Source of the DNA: Hymenobacter cellulosivorans
GTDB lineage: Bacteria > Bacteroidota > Bacteroidia > Cytophagales > Hymenobacteraceae
Length of the DNA stretch: 64,000 nucleotides
Direction of reading: 5' to 3'
Assembly (NCBI RefSeq): GCF_022919135.1
Contig: NZ_CP095049.1
Span: 4,778,501 to 4,842,500 of the forward strand
A program made the position numbers and the translations under genes. This document shows positions 9,015 to 17,793 of the stretch, piece after piece (position 1 is the first letter of the stretch; each line of letters starts with the position of its first letter). The notes beneath the pieces are model-generated. The model worked only from the letters and a program-made list of their open reading frames with translations. It was not told the origin of the DNA and searched no databases.

Positions 9015-11396
9015 GTGAAGCAGCTTTTCTCGGCAGCCAATTCTTACTTCAGCGCCCGATTCCTGGCGGTGCTGCTGGCCTTTATTATCGGGCTCAACGG
9101 GCTGGCTTTCTATAGCAGTCAGCGGCCTGCCCGCGCCCAGCAGCCGGCTGTGGCTCCGGCCTCGGCAGCTTTCACGGCCACACCCCCGGGCAGTTTATTC
9201 GATTTTCAGCAGTACGACCGGCTCGACCAGCAGCGCCTGGCTCACGACACAGTGTACCAGGCCCGGCCCCGGCCCCACAGCCCGGTGCGCTATCAGCTGC
9301 GCCGGGGCGCTACCGTGTTTGGCTGGCACCCCTACTGGATGGACAACGCCTACGTCAACTACGATTTCAACCTGCTTACCTACGTGGCATTTCACGGCTA
9401 CGAGGCCACCCGGAAAGGCGAGCTTACGGAGCCCCCGCGCGGCGACTTCGACGGGCTGCTGCGGTCCGCCCACCGCATGAATCCGCACTGCAAAGTGCTG
9501 CTCAGCGTGGCGTACCGCGAAACGGAGGCTGATACCCTGCTCTTCAGCGCCGACAGTGTCGCTACGGCGGCCCGCAACCAACTGGTAGAAAACGTGGTAG
9601 ATGAGGTGCTGGCCCAGAATGCCGACGGTGTAAACCTGAATCTGGATTTCGCTCTACCCGCTGCCACCTGGACGCCCCAAACCCGCCAGCAGCTGGTGCA
9701 GGAAAGCAAGCAACTGGCCAAGCGCCAACAGGCCTGGCAGCAAAAGCGCGACTCGCTGGGTCCCGCTCTGGCGGCCCTCAACCACGCCCAGGTGATGGTG
9801 CTGCTGGCCCAGGGCTCCCTGGATGCGGCCCGCAAATACCTCAACCAGCGCACCGAGCAGCTAACCACCAAAACCGCTGATTTGCAGAAGGAAATGCAGC
9901 GCCTGTCCACTGAACTGAACCGGCAAGCTCAGGAATATGTGGACCTGGGTCTGCGCAAACAGCCCCTCACGGCCAAAAACCAGCAGCTGCCCAGCCAGAA
10001 GAAAAAACTGGAGCGCCGCAAGAAGTGGCCCGCTATGGTGCGGCTCAACTACCAGAAAAAGCTGCTGCGCTACCGTCAGGATTCGACGCTGCTGGTGGCG
10101 TATGGCTTGCAGCTACAGCAACACCGCCAAGACGTGGCTGCCTACCGCCAACAGATGGCTGCTTACAGGCAAAGCCTGACTGACCGTGGCACGCTGGCAG
10201 GTCAGCGGCAGGCGGCCCAGGCAGCCCTCAGTCGGGCTGCGCTCGACTCGGCCTATAAGGAGCAGGAAGTAGAGCAACTGGCGGCCAGTTATGCCCGGCG
10301 CAAAGCGGCCTACAAAGCCGACTCGGCCGTAGTAGCCCAGGACCAGGTCGCGCTGGACCAGTTGCTGACGCAGGCCGCCGCCGACTCGGCTACCTACGCC
10401 CAGCAGCTGCCCCAGCGCCTGCAAACCCAGCAGGCCCGGGCCGGGCGCCTGCGCTCCTTCGTGGCTGATCTGGCGATGAGCCTGCGCCAGGAAGACTCCT
10501 CATTTGTGCTCACGCTCAGCCTGCCGGCCGTCGACGCGGCCGGCACCTACTCCCACTTGCAGGTGCTGACCAAAGTGGTGGACTTGTTCGTTATCAAGCC
10601 TCACGACTACACCGCCGGCCAGTTGCCGCCCGGCCCTATCATGCCGCTGAAGCCCACGCCCCAATCGGGCGGGCACGCAGTCAGCACCTCCGTGAAGTAT
10701 TACCTGAACCAGGGGGTGCTGCCCGGCCAACTGCTGGTAACTTTTGCCCACCTCAATAAGGTATGGCCCCAGGCCAATCAATTGCCGTCCCGCTTGCTGG
10801 GAGCCGCCGGGCAGGACCAGGCACCCTTCCGCTACCTGACCAACAGCGTATTCTGGACTCAGAACACCCTGCTCGCGCAGCCCGACAGCACCACGCTCGG
10901 CACCTTGACGGATTTGCGAAAAATGCAGGCCTGGGTGGAGGATTCGGCTACACTGGGCCCCAAGTACTACTGGATAACCAAGCAGCACCTGGCCGGCGTG
11001 GGCATCTGGGCCCTGGGCTACGACAACAGCGACGACCAAACCTGGAACCTGCTACGGGAACGGTTTGGCGTACCTATTGCCGAACCCCTGCTCGACCAGG
11101 TTCTGCACGTGCTGCTGCTGTCGGTGGCAGTGCTGGTGGCGTTCTTCCTGTTTGGGCTGGCCTTGGCCCTGGCCTTGCGGGCCTACGCCATTGTGCCCAA
11201 CCCGACGCTGTTTGCTACCATCTGCGTACTCATTGTGCTATGCGTGGCCAGCCTGGGCCTTTACCTGTGGTTTATTGATGAGCTCGACTTTTCCTCTACC
11301 CAGCTGCCCTGGATTCTGGCTATGGCCGGCCTGTGGCTGCTGGTCTTCATCGGCTTTGTGTACAGCCGCTACTGGCGCCAGCAGGTATTGCCCTAA
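9015..11396 (+). CDS. Membrane-anchored GH18-like protein with inserted coiled coil, probably non-catalytic
   Basis: The 793 residues start with a membrane anchor (FLAVLLAFIIGLNGLAFY, about 15-32). A GH18-like first half follows (FGWHPYWMDNAYVNYDFNLL, about 100-120, to about 220). Residues about 228-477 are a Lys/Gln-rich coiled coil. The barrel then resumes (FVLTLSLPAVDAAGTYSHL to about 690), ending GVGIWALGYDNSDDQTWNLL. Three hydrophobic helices close the C-terminus. Where GH18 enzymes of the YaaH type have DGxNxDFE, this protein has DGVNLNLDF: the aspartate is Asn and the catalytic Glu is Asp, so hydrolysis is doubtful. It lies 78 bases after the eCIS ATPase on the same strand. It may be an anchoring or cell-envelope-binding accessory of the injection system, but that is inference. 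Confidence 0.7.
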   Translation: MKQLFSAANSYFSARFLAVLLAFIIGLNGLAFYSSQRPARAQQPAVAPASAAFTATPPGSLFDFQQYDRLDQQRLAHDTVYQARPRPHSPVRYQLRRGATVFGWHPYWMDNAYVNYDFNLLTYVAFHGYEATRKGELTEPPRGDFDGLLRSAHRMNPHCKVLLSVAYRETEADTLLFSADSVATAARNQLVENVVDEVLAQNADGVNLNLDFALPAATWTPQTRQQLVQESKQLAKRQQAWQQKRDSLGPALAALNHAQVMVLLAQGSLDAARKYLNQRTEQLTTKTADLQKEMQRLSTELNRQAQEYVDLGLRKQPLTAKNQQLPSQKKKLERRKKWPAMVRLNYQKKLLRYRQDSTLLVAYGLQLQQHRQDVAAYRQQMAAYRQSLTDRGTLAGQRQAAQAALSRAALDSAYKEQEVEQLAASYARRKAAYKADSAVVAQDQVALDQLLTQAAADSATYAQQLPQRLQTQQARAGRLRSFVADLAMSLRQEDSSFVLTLSLPAVDAAGTYSHLQVLTKVVDLFVIKPHDYTAGQLPPGPIMPLKPTPQSGGHAVSTSVKYYLNQGVLPGQLLVTFAHLNKVWPQANQLPSRLLGAAGQDQAPFRYLTNSVFWTQNTLLAQPDSTTLGTLTDLRKMQAWVEDSATLGPKYYWITKQHLAGVGIWALGYDNSDDQTWNLLRERFGVPIAEPLLDQVLHVLLLSVAVLVAFFLFGLALALALRAYAIVPNPTLFATICVLIVLCVASLGLYLWFIDELDFSSTQLPWILAMAGLWLLVFIGFVYSRYWRQQVLP

Positions 11397-11411
11397 TCAG
11401 CCGCCACTGAC

Positions 11412-11684
11412 TTACTCTACCGTAGCCGTGTCGGCCAGCATGCTCACGGCCGCCACGACCAGCCGGGTCAGGTAGATACCCACCAGGCACAGCACGAAGA
11501 GCAACACCTTGAGGGTGGTTTCGTTGTGGTGCAGCTCCTGCACAATCCGCTCGTAGTTGACCGTGGATATTTCCAGCAGCTCGCGCAGGCCCGTGGAGAG
11601 CAGCAGCGCCACAATCAGGGCCCCAAACAACCACAGAAACTCCCGCAAAAAGGACTGCTTCAGGTTGGCCAGAAAGTCTTTCAT
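11412..11684 (-). CDS. Small two-helix membrane protein downstream of the DUF4157 gene
   Basis: The protein has 90 residues. A short amphipathic N-terminus is followed by two predicted membrane helices (FLWLFGALIVALLLSTGL, about 17-34, and VLLFVLCLVGIYLTRLVVAA, about 59-78) separated by an acidic, His-containing loop (YERIVQELHHNETTLK). I do not recognise a family. It begins 46 bases after the stop of the DUF4157 protein gene on the same strand and converges with the GH18-like gene (15-base gap). Small membrane proteins placed directly after toxin genes can be immunity or export helpers; here that is only a positional suggestion. Confidence 0.6.
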   Translation of the reverse strand: MKDFLANLKQSFLREFLWLFGALIVALLLSTGLRELLEISTVNYERIVQELHHNETTLKVLLFVLCLVGIYLTRLVVAAVSMLADTATVE

Positions 11685-11730
11685 ATAGTGATACTAAGAA
11701 GTAGTGAATGGCGGGCGCTAGGCTCCCCAA

Positions 11731-14151
11731 TCAGCTGCTTTCGTGTTCCATTTCTTCATTATAGCCTTCATCGGGCTCGGCGGTGGGCGAAAGCACCAGC
11801 GGCGAGGTGGCTTCCGGGGCCGGTGCCCCAATGGGATGCTGCGTCATCCAGTGCTGGGCCCGCAGGTGCACCTGCTGATCAACTGGCCGGGCGGCCAGGG
11901 CGTTGAGCAGCGTAGTTACCTCAGCGGGCCGGTCAAAGAATCCATACTTGGCGCGCACGTACTGCTGAAACAATTGCTGCATTCGCAAGGTAGTGTTCAG
12001 CAGCTGAGTGTACTGCTCCAACTCCGCGGTGTGCTGCCGCCACTGCTGCAGGCCCGCAAAGTCGGCGGCCCGAAGGTTGGCTCCCAGCTGATTAGCTAAG
12101 AGCTGCTCCAACTCCTGCACCCGCGCGTCGGAGGCGGGCAGGTGGCTGCGCACGAACAGCAGGGCATGCTCCAGCCGGTTCAGGTCGGTGGTAGCGTGGC
12201 CCAGCAGGTTTTTGTGCATCCAGTGCTCGGCCTGCACTTCGTAGCGGGCATCTCCTGGCTTTTCACCTAGGCCGCTTAAAATCCGGTTTACCTCAGCGGG
12301 CCGATCGAAGAAAGTAAACTGCTGCTGAACATACGCTTTGAATCTTTCCTGCACCTGCATCGTGGTGTGGAGCCGCTGCGCGTAGGCCAGCAGGCGGCTG
12401 GTTTGCTGCCGCCAACTTTGAATCAGCTCAAAATCGGCTTCCTCAATCCGGAATAGCTGCTGCGCCTGCAAAGCGGGCACCAGTTCCCGCACCCGCTCGT
12501 CGGCCCGATTCAGATCAGCGTGGATCGAGCCCAGCGCATTGCCGATTTGAGCTAGGTCCAGCACGGCGTGCTTGAGCATAAACCCGAGCTTGATTACTTC
12601 GCGGGAATCCGCATTCATCCTGACGATATCGATATACTCGCGCACTACCAGATGCTGCGAGTGGCCGGCAAAGAAAGTCAGTAGCTCCTGGGCCTTACCA
12701 ACGGTCAGCTTCAGCTTGCCGGCTTCCATGGCGGGCCCGGCTTGCTTCCGCACCTCTTCCCGAGCCAGCTCGATTTTGGCGCCTATTTTCCCAACGTTAA
12801 AGCCAAAGGTGCCCGGGTTTACGCCCGCATACGCCAAGGCACCGCGGGTAGCCTGCTTTTTAAAGCGGTAGTCGTCTGAATCCTCGTCTTCCGTCCGGAG
12901 CTTGCCAAAAAAGTGTTCCTGGGTTATATTTTGCTTGGTCTTGGCATTATCGGTACCCGTCCGCCACTGGTGTTTTTCCTGCAAGGCTATAAACGTCTGG
13001 CTCAACTCGTTACGCTTGGCCTCAATAGCGGCTAGCTCGATGTTGCGCTCATCGGCCACGAAGCGCCCGTACTCGTTGTAAAATTCGTCGTTGGTGGCGC
13101 TCAGTACCTCCTTCAGGTCGAGTTGGTTGTAACGAATCTCGTACACGAAGGGTCGGTTGCGCCAGCTCGTACCCGTTTTGCTCTGGATATGGTCGCGGGA
13201 ACCTTCACTGGTAATGTCAATCCAGGCAATCTGGTTGTCCCCATCCGCGGCCACAATATCGGGGCGGGTGTGGCCGGAAGCATGCTGCTTAATAATGTCC
13301 AGACCTTCCAGCCGGGCACTCAATTCATTGTTTACCAGGGTTTCAATGGCGTACCCAAAGCGGGCATAAATGATTTTCATGGCCTCCTCGGGTTCCGCCG
13401 AATACTGATTAGCCGCCTTATACCACTGCTGCAAATGCTTGTCCGGGGCGTGTTCGAATGCCCGCCACTGCAGGGCCAGCGCCCGGGCCCGATCCACGGC
13501 TTTGTCAATGACATCCACGATACGGTCAATGCGAGCCTGGTAGGTATTCTTGTCCTTCTGCGCCGCTGTCGTCGGGTACGAATACGGCTTACGCTGCACC
13601 ACCGCCCCCGAGGTAGGCGTCGTTGCCAGCACGGCGGTCGGCTGTTCAGCGCGGAGCTGCGCGGCTTTGGCGCCCATTACGTCGGCCTCGTGTTCCAGGC
13701 CGGTCTCGTCGTTGACGGGCACGCCGGCCTGCAGCTGGCGGGTCGCCTGCACCCGCCCCTGCTTCTGCTGCACCACGTGCCAGGCCTCGTGGGGCAAGTG
13801 CTGCTCCTGGCCCGGGGCCAAGTGAATGTCTGAGCCCTGGGCGTAGGCGTGGGCCTGCAGCTGGGCCGGCGTACGGGAGTTGTAATGCACCCGCACCTCG
13901 TCCAGGGAGTGGCCCGAGAGGCTTTCCACCCCCGCCTTGAGCCCATCGGGCAGGCCCGTCCGGTTTTCCTTTCTCTGCAGCGCTGGCGCGGGCCGGGCAG
14001 CCAGAGAATGGGCTGGGCGCTGCACCAGGGGCTGTGGAGCCTTCGGCTGGGCCACGGCCGGATGACTTATTCCCTGGCTTGCTTTCCGGGGCTCATCGGT
14101 ACTGGCCGGGGCGGCCTCACGACCGGGACCTGAAGGAAGCTTTTGTTTCAT
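11731..14151 (-). CDS. DUF4157 (eCIS-core) protein, candidate injection-system effector
   Basis: The 806-residue protein starts with a Pro/Ala-rich disordered leader (1-65). A DUF4157 domain follows: LPDGLKAGVESLSGHSLDEV from 67, HLPHEAWHVVQQKQGRV with an HExxH motif at 121-125, and GLEHEADVMG at 151-160. DUF4157 is known as the eCIS-core domain, common in proteins linked to these injection systems. A central domain (about 200-350) contains FGYAIETLVNNEL, GHTRPDIV (PD at 297-298) and AWIDITSEGS (D312), resembling a PD-(D/E)XK nuclease core but with Thr where the Lys is expected. The C-terminus holds two ~120-residue helical repeats (about 535-655 and 656-775), each with FFDRPAEV and (A/E)xHWM. 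The genes adjacent on the other strand encode the eCIS, so cargo is the likely role; the toxic activity is unproven. Confidence 0.75.
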   Translation of the reverse strand: MKQKLPSGPGREAAPASTDEPRKASQGISHPAVAQPKAPQPLVQRPAHSLAARPAPALQRKENRTGLPDGLKAGVESLSGHSLDEVRVHYNSRTPAQLQAHAYAQGSDIHLAPGQEQHLPHEAWHVVQQKQGRVQATRQLQAGVPVNDETGLEHEADVMGAKAAQLRAEQPTAVLATTPTSGAVVQRKPYSYPTTAAQKDKNTYQARIDRIVDVIDKAVDRARALALQWRAFEHAPDKHLQQWYKAANQYSAEPEEAMKIIYARFGYAIETLVNNELSARLEGLDIIKQHASGHTRPDIVAADGDNQIAWIDITSEGSRDHIQSKTGTSWRNRPFVYEIRYNQLDLKEVLSATNDEFYNEYGRFVADERNIELAAIEAKRNELSQTFIALQEKHQWRTGTDNAKTKQNITQEHFFGKLRTEDEDSDDYRFKKQATRGALAYAGVNPGTFGFNVGKIGAKIELAREEVRKQAGPAMEAGKLKLTVGKAQELLTFFAGHSQHLVVREYIDIVRMNADSREVIKLGFMLKHAVLDLAQIGNALGSIHADLNRADERVRELVPALQAQQLFRIEEADFELIQSWRQQTSRLLAYAQRLHTTMQVQERFKAYVQQQFTFFDRPAEVNRILSGLGEKPGDARYEVQAEHWMHKNLLGHATTDLNRLEHALLFVRSHLPASDARVQELEQLLANQLGANLRAADFAGLQQWRQHTAELEQYTQLLNTTLRMQQLFQQYVRAKYGFFDRPAEVTTLLNALAARPVDQQVHLRAQHWMTQHPIGAPAPEATSPLVLSPTAEPDEGYNEEMEHESS

Positions 14152-14252
14152 ACGCTAACTATTCGATACTACACAGTTATAATTAGCCGCCTCCCTTGCT
14201 GGTTAAACTTACGCCGAATAATGGCGCCGCGCAATATAGCTAGTCACGAAAG

Positions 14253-14303
14253 CCGAAAGCGTGGTTCCCCTCGGCTCACTGCCAAGGAAAACCACGCTTT
14301 CGG
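14253..14303 (-). terminator. Inverted repeat, probable terminator of the aldehyde dehydrogenase gene
   Basis: Perfect 14-bp arms (CCGAAAGCGTGGTT at 14253-14266 and its complement at 14290-14303) enclose a 23-base loop. The hairpin begins 23 bases after the stop of the minus-strand dehydrogenase gene and precedes the DUF4157 gene. There is no strong T tract on the minus strand, so it could also be a transcript-stabilising hairpin. Confidence 0.55.
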
Positions 14304-14325
14304 ACGGGTTGGCTGTAACCCGGAA

Positions 14326-15870
14326 TTAAATCTTCTCGGGCAACAGGGTTGCTTCGGGGTAGTTGCCGAGTACGGGCTGGGCCGGGGCACCTTCGGTTAC
14401 GGCTTCTACCAGCAGCTTACCACCCACAAACGCGCCTTTCCAGGACTCGCCCAGGCCGCCAAACACCTCTTCCCGGTCGCCGCGGGAGCGAAGTTTGTTG
14501 ACGCCCATTTTGAAGGCCCGCACTTCTTTGGCGGTACGCTGGGCCCACTTCTCGTCGTCGGAGGCCAGGGCGCCGACCAGGGCGCCGTTGCTGATGTTCA
14601 TTTCGCCCACCAGCTCCTCAACCCGGTCGACGAGCACGATGGAGTCGATGGGGCCGAAGGGTTCCTTGAAGTACAATTCGCTTTGCCGGGGCAGGTTCAC
14701 GAGGGCCCGCGGGGCGCGGTAGGCACTCATATCCTGGCCGGGCAAAAACAGGCTCTCGTCGAGCTTGCCTTCAAAAATGGGCGTCGCGCCGGTTTTAAGG
14801 GCATTTTCGTAGAGCCGGTCGAGGTCTTCGGCCTGGGTTTTATTGATAACCGGGCCAAAGGCCAGCTCGGGCAGCTTGTCGTCGGGGTTGTCGACCAGGG
14901 TGGGGTTGCCTACTTTCAGGCTCTTGACGGCCTCCCAGTAAGTTTCCAGGAATTGCGGAAACAGATTGCGCTGCACCACGAAGCGCACGTAGGCCGTGCA
15001 GCGCTGCTTGCCGTAGTCGTAGCCCTTCTTGAGCTGGTCGGCCAGGCTCTGCCAGTCGCTGTAGTTCCAGATGCCGTAGGTGTTTACGCCTTCCATTTCC
15101 AGCATGTAGCGTTTGTGCTCCTGGCTCAGGGCGTCGGCAATGTTGCGGCCGTTGTAGCGCCCCCCCACGAAGCTGAGGCAGTCCACGGCTTCGTTTTTCA
15201 CCAGCACGTCGCTCAGCTCCCCGCCGGGGCCACTGACCAGCGTGACGGGCAGACCGCAGCGGCGAGCAATGGCGAAGGCGAAGCTCAGGGAAATAAAGCC
15301 GCCGTCAGTGGGCGTTTTGGCAATAACCGAGTTGCCGCACAAAGCCTGCACCAGCACCGCGTGCAGGAGTACCGAATGGGGGTAATTCCAGGAGGCAATA
15401 TTGGAAACCAGGCCCAGCGGCGTGCGGGAGCCCAGCATTTCCTCGATATTATCCACGTACCACTGCACGCCCTCGATGGCGCGGTCAATGTCGGTGAAGC
15501 CCAGCTTGTAGGTTTTGCCGATTTCCCACATCAGCAGCTTGCCCACCAGCTCCACGTGGGGGCGCAGCTGGTTGAGGCATTCCTGCACCTTGTGGCGGCG
15601 CTCATCCAGGTCGGTGGCAGCCCAGGCGGCAGACTCTTTCTTGGCAAACTGCACAGCCTGAAGGGCCTGCTCCCGGTTCAGCATGGGCATGGCAGCCAGC
15701 TGGGTACCGTCGATGGGCGAGGTAAACTCGCGGGGCGTGCCGGGCTGCTGCCACTGGCCTTCCATCAGGTTCTGAAACTTACCGTCCGGGGTGAAAATTT
15801 CGGGCGTAATCTGCTTAACCTGATTCAGCAACGAGCCGAATTCTACCGCGGGCGAAATGATTTTGGGCAT
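14326..15870 (-). CDS. Aldehyde dehydrogenase family protein
   Basis: This 514-residue protein is a full-length NAD(P)-dependent aldehyde dehydrogenase. Recognisable elements are the cofactor region SNIASWNYPHS and GNSVIAKTPT, the catalytic Glu segment LEMEGVNTYG (replacing the usual ELGGKNP), and the nucleophile segment GKQRCTAYVRF. The C-terminus has YFKEPFGPIDSIVLVD, the family's oligomerisation/active-site strand region. The substrate cannot be told from sequence. It stands alone between terminators and precedes the DUF4157 gene on the same strand, with fructose-bisphosphatase upstream (102-base gap). Both catalytic residues are present, so it should be active. Confidence 0.85.
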   Translation of the reverse strand: MPKIISPAVEFGSLLNQVKQITPEIFTPDGKFQNLMEGQWQQPGTPREFTSPIDGTQLAAMPMLNREQALQAVQFAKKESAAWAATDLDERRHKVQECLNQLRPHVELVGKLLMWEIGKTYKLGFTDIDRAIEGVQWYVDNIEEMLGSRTPLGLVSNIASWNYPHSVLLHAVLVQALCGNSVIAKTPTDGGFISLSFAFAIARRCGLPVTLVSGPGGELSDVLVKNEAVDCLSFVGGRYNGRNIADALSQEHKRYMLEMEGVNTYGIWNYSDWQSLADQLKKGYDYGKQRCTAYVRFVVQRNLFPQFLETYWEAVKSLKVGNPTLVDNPDDKLPELAFGPVINKTQAEDLDRLYENALKTGATPIFEGKLDESLFLPGQDMSAYRAPRALVNLPRQSELYFKEPFGPIDSIVLVDRVEELVGEMNISNGALVGALASDDEKWAQRTAKEVRAFKMGVNKLRSRGDREEVFGGLGESWKGAFVGGKLLVEAVTEGAPAQPVLGNYPEATLLPEKI

Positions 15871-15972
15871 GAAAGAATGTGTGATGATGGTGGATTGGAC
15901 CGGGCGGGTGGGAGCAGATAAGCGGAATTTGGTTTGTAAAAGCCGCGAACTAAGAAAGTTGTTTGGTTTTAC

Positions 15973-17007
15973 TTAGGCAACCTTGGCCGTAGCCGGGCCC
16001 TGCTCCTGCTCCATGCAGGCCACTAGGTCATCGACCATGCTGGACGAGCCGATAAAGAGCGGGGCGCGCTGGTGGTAGTCGGTGGGCACGATGTCCAGGA
16101 CGGCCTCAGTCCCGGCCAAGGCCTTGCCCCCAGCTTGCTCAATAAGGAAAGCCAGCGGGTAGCCTTCATAGAGCAGGCGCAGCTTGCCGTTGAGGTTTTT
16201 GGCCGTGGGCGGGTACAGATAAATGCCGCCCTTGAACAGGTTACGGTGGTAGTCGGCCACCAAGGAGCCGATGTAGCGGCCAGAGTAGCGGCGCTCCTTG
16301 CACTCGGTCAGGTAGCAGCGCACCCACTCGGGGTAGTCGAGCCAGTTGCCTTCGTTGCAGGAAAAGGTGGTGCCCTGCTCGGGGATTTTCACCCCGTCGT
16401 GGGAAAGGAAAAACTCGCCCAGTGAATTTTCATACGTGAAGCAGGCCACGCCGTGCCCGGTGCTATACACAAGCATGGTGCTGGAGCCGTAGAGAATGTA
16501 GCCGGCGGCCACCTGCTTGCGCCCGCCCTGCAGGAAGTCTTCCCGGGTGGCCTTGGTGCCCATCGGCGAGACGCGGCGGTAAATGCTGAAAATGGTGCCG
16601 ATGCTGACGTTGACATCGATGTTGGAGGAGCCGTCCAGGGGGTCCATGGCCACCACGTAGCGGCCCTGGTCGTTGCCGGTGTGGATGATTTCGTCGTCCT
16701 CCTCAGAGAGAATAGCGCAGGCCTCGCCCCCGTTTTTCAGGGCCCGGATAAAGCGGATGTTGGCTACCACGTCGAGCTTCTGCTGCTGCTCGCCCTGCAC
16801 GTTCTGGGCGCCGTAGTTGCCGGTAATGTCCATCAGGCCGGCCCGGTTGATTTCCCGGTTCACGATTTTGGCGGCCAAGGCAATGTCGCGCAGCAGCTGG
16901 CTCAGCTCCCCGGTAGCAAAGGGAAACTCAGCCTGTTTGCGCATGATATAACGGTCCAGCGTGGTCCCGACGGGGCTGGCAAGTGTGTTTTCGTTAGGAG
17001 CACTCAT
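15973..17007 (-). CDS. fbp: Fructose-1,6-bisphosphatase class I
   Basis: The 344-residue length is normal for the class I enzyme. The metal and substrate motifs are present: EEDDEII (about 102-108), [17 protein letters not shown] (from 122), [20 protein letters not shown] and the final region [10 protein letters not shown]. The enzyme hydrolyses fructose-1,6-bisphosphate to fructose-6-phosphate in gluconeogenesis. That fits growth on galacturonate, which enters as pyruvate and glyceraldehyde-3-phosphate through the adjacent pectin pathway. The 289-base gap upstream contains a lone AACGTTTGC half-operator (17171-17179), but it points away from fbp, so common control with the pectin genes is doubtful. 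Confidence 0.95.
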   Translation of the reverse strand: MSAPNENTLASPVGTTLDRYIMRKQAEFPFATGELSQLLRDIALAAKIVNREINRAGLMDITGNYGAQNVQGEQQQKLDVVANIRFIRALKNGGEACAILSEEDDEIIHTGNDQGRYVVAMDPLDGSSNIDVNVSIGTIFSIYRRVSPMGTKATREDFLQGGRKQVAAGYILYGSSTMLVYSTGHGVACFTYENSLGEFFLSHDGVKIPEQGTTFSCNEGNWLDYPEWVRCYLTECKERRYSGRYIGSLVADYHRNLFKGGIYLYPPTAKNLNGKLRLLYEGYPLAFLIEQAGGKALAGTEAVLDIVPTDYHQRAPLFIGSSSMVDDLVACMEQEQGPATAKVA

Positions 17008-17239
17008 GGGTGAGGTCAGAAAGTGGGCGAGTAAGATTAGGGCAATAGGCTAGCGTACCGCCTTTTTGCGGGCGGTGTGAAACTGGCAGAAACTTGTTTT
17101 TGGGAGCAGGAAGCGGGTTTCGGACACGAAGCACGGCCAAAGCTAGCCATACTAATCTGCTTGGTGTGGAAACGTTTGCACAAGCCAGGTTTTACCTGAC
17201 ACGGGTCGGCATTCCTTGTGGTTACGAAGTAGGGGCTCC

Positions 17240-17295
17240 TGCCCCACCCTGGTTTGACCCTGCCACAGCGAAGTCAAACCAGGGCTGCAGGGGCA
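17240..17295 (-). terminator. Hairpin directly after the last gene of the galacturonate operon
   Basis: CCCTGGTTTGA (17247-17257) pairs perfectly with its complement at 17274-17284, and the flanking TGCCCC/GGGGCA (17240-17245 and 17290-17295) extends the stem. It abuts the stop codon (17296-17298) of the NTF2-like gene, the last gene of the minus-strand pectin operon. There is no long T run, so factor-independent termination is probable but not certain. Confidence 0.6.
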
Positions 17296-17772
17296 TTAGC
17301 TTTTGGCTTCGGGCTGCTTCTGGCTTTGCCAGAGCACAACCTGCCAGCCTTTCTTGGCGTCTTTCACCTGCACCACCACGTATTTGAGGTGGGCAATGTT
17401 GGGCGTACCGTCGGGCTTATTGGGCTGGTAGATGGTGATGGTGCCATTGACCACGGCGGCTTTACCGTCATTGTAGGCGCGCACGTTCAGGGCTTCCACG
17501 TCAATCTTGTCGTAGACGCTCTTGCCGTCCCGAATGGACTGGATGTAGTCGGTTTTGCCGTTCTGCTTGCCGTTGGAGTGGGTATACACCAGGTCGTCGG
17601 CAAAGGCCTTTTCCAAAAAGGCGTAGTCCTTTTTCACCTGAGCCTCGAAGCGCTGCCGCTCCAGGGCTTCCACTTCTTTGGCAGCGGCCATATCTTTCTT
17701 ATTGGTCGAAGTTTGGGCAAAAGCCGCCACGCCGAGTACGAGCAGCAGGGCAAACGTGAGGAGTCGTTTCAT
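17296..17772 (-). CDS. Exported NTF2-like (DUF4440/SnoaL-type) protein
   Basis: The protein has 158 residues. A signal peptide (MKRLLTFALLLVLGVAAFA, cleavage before QTSTN) precedes a single NTF2-like fold: a helix AAKEVEALERQRFEAQVKKD, then ADDLVYTHSNGKQNGKTDYI and a C-terminal sheet ending WQVVLWQSQK. Proteins of this kind in Bacteroidota are small periplasmic proteins with a ligand pocket and no assigned reaction. It is the last gene of the pectin/galacturonate run, 21 bases after the hexuronate transporter, so co-expression is likely, but a role in uronate metabolism is not established. It may simply be a passenger. Confidence 0.75.
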   Translation of the reverse strand: MKRLLTFALLLVLGVAAFAQTSTNKKDMAAAKEVEALERQRFEAQVKKDYAFLEKAFADDLVYTHSNGKQNGKTDYIQSIRDGKSVYDKIDVEALNVRAYNDGKAAVVNGTITIYQPNKPDGTPNIAHLKYVVVQVKDAKKGWQVVLWQSQKQPEAKS

Positions 17773-17793
17773 GGGGTTGGAGGAGCTAACGGA

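Noticed and set aside
14143..15921. A 592-codon open frame opposite the aldehyde dehydrogenase
   Set aside because: The dehydrogenase on the minus strand has both catalytic motifs; the opposite frame also runs through the terminator hairpin.
17171..17179. AACGTTTGC half-operator upstream of fbp
   Set aside because: Only one hexamer is present (the expected partner at 17159-17164 does not match), and it points toward the plus strand, where no gene starts. It may be a decayed site; I do not count it in the regulon.
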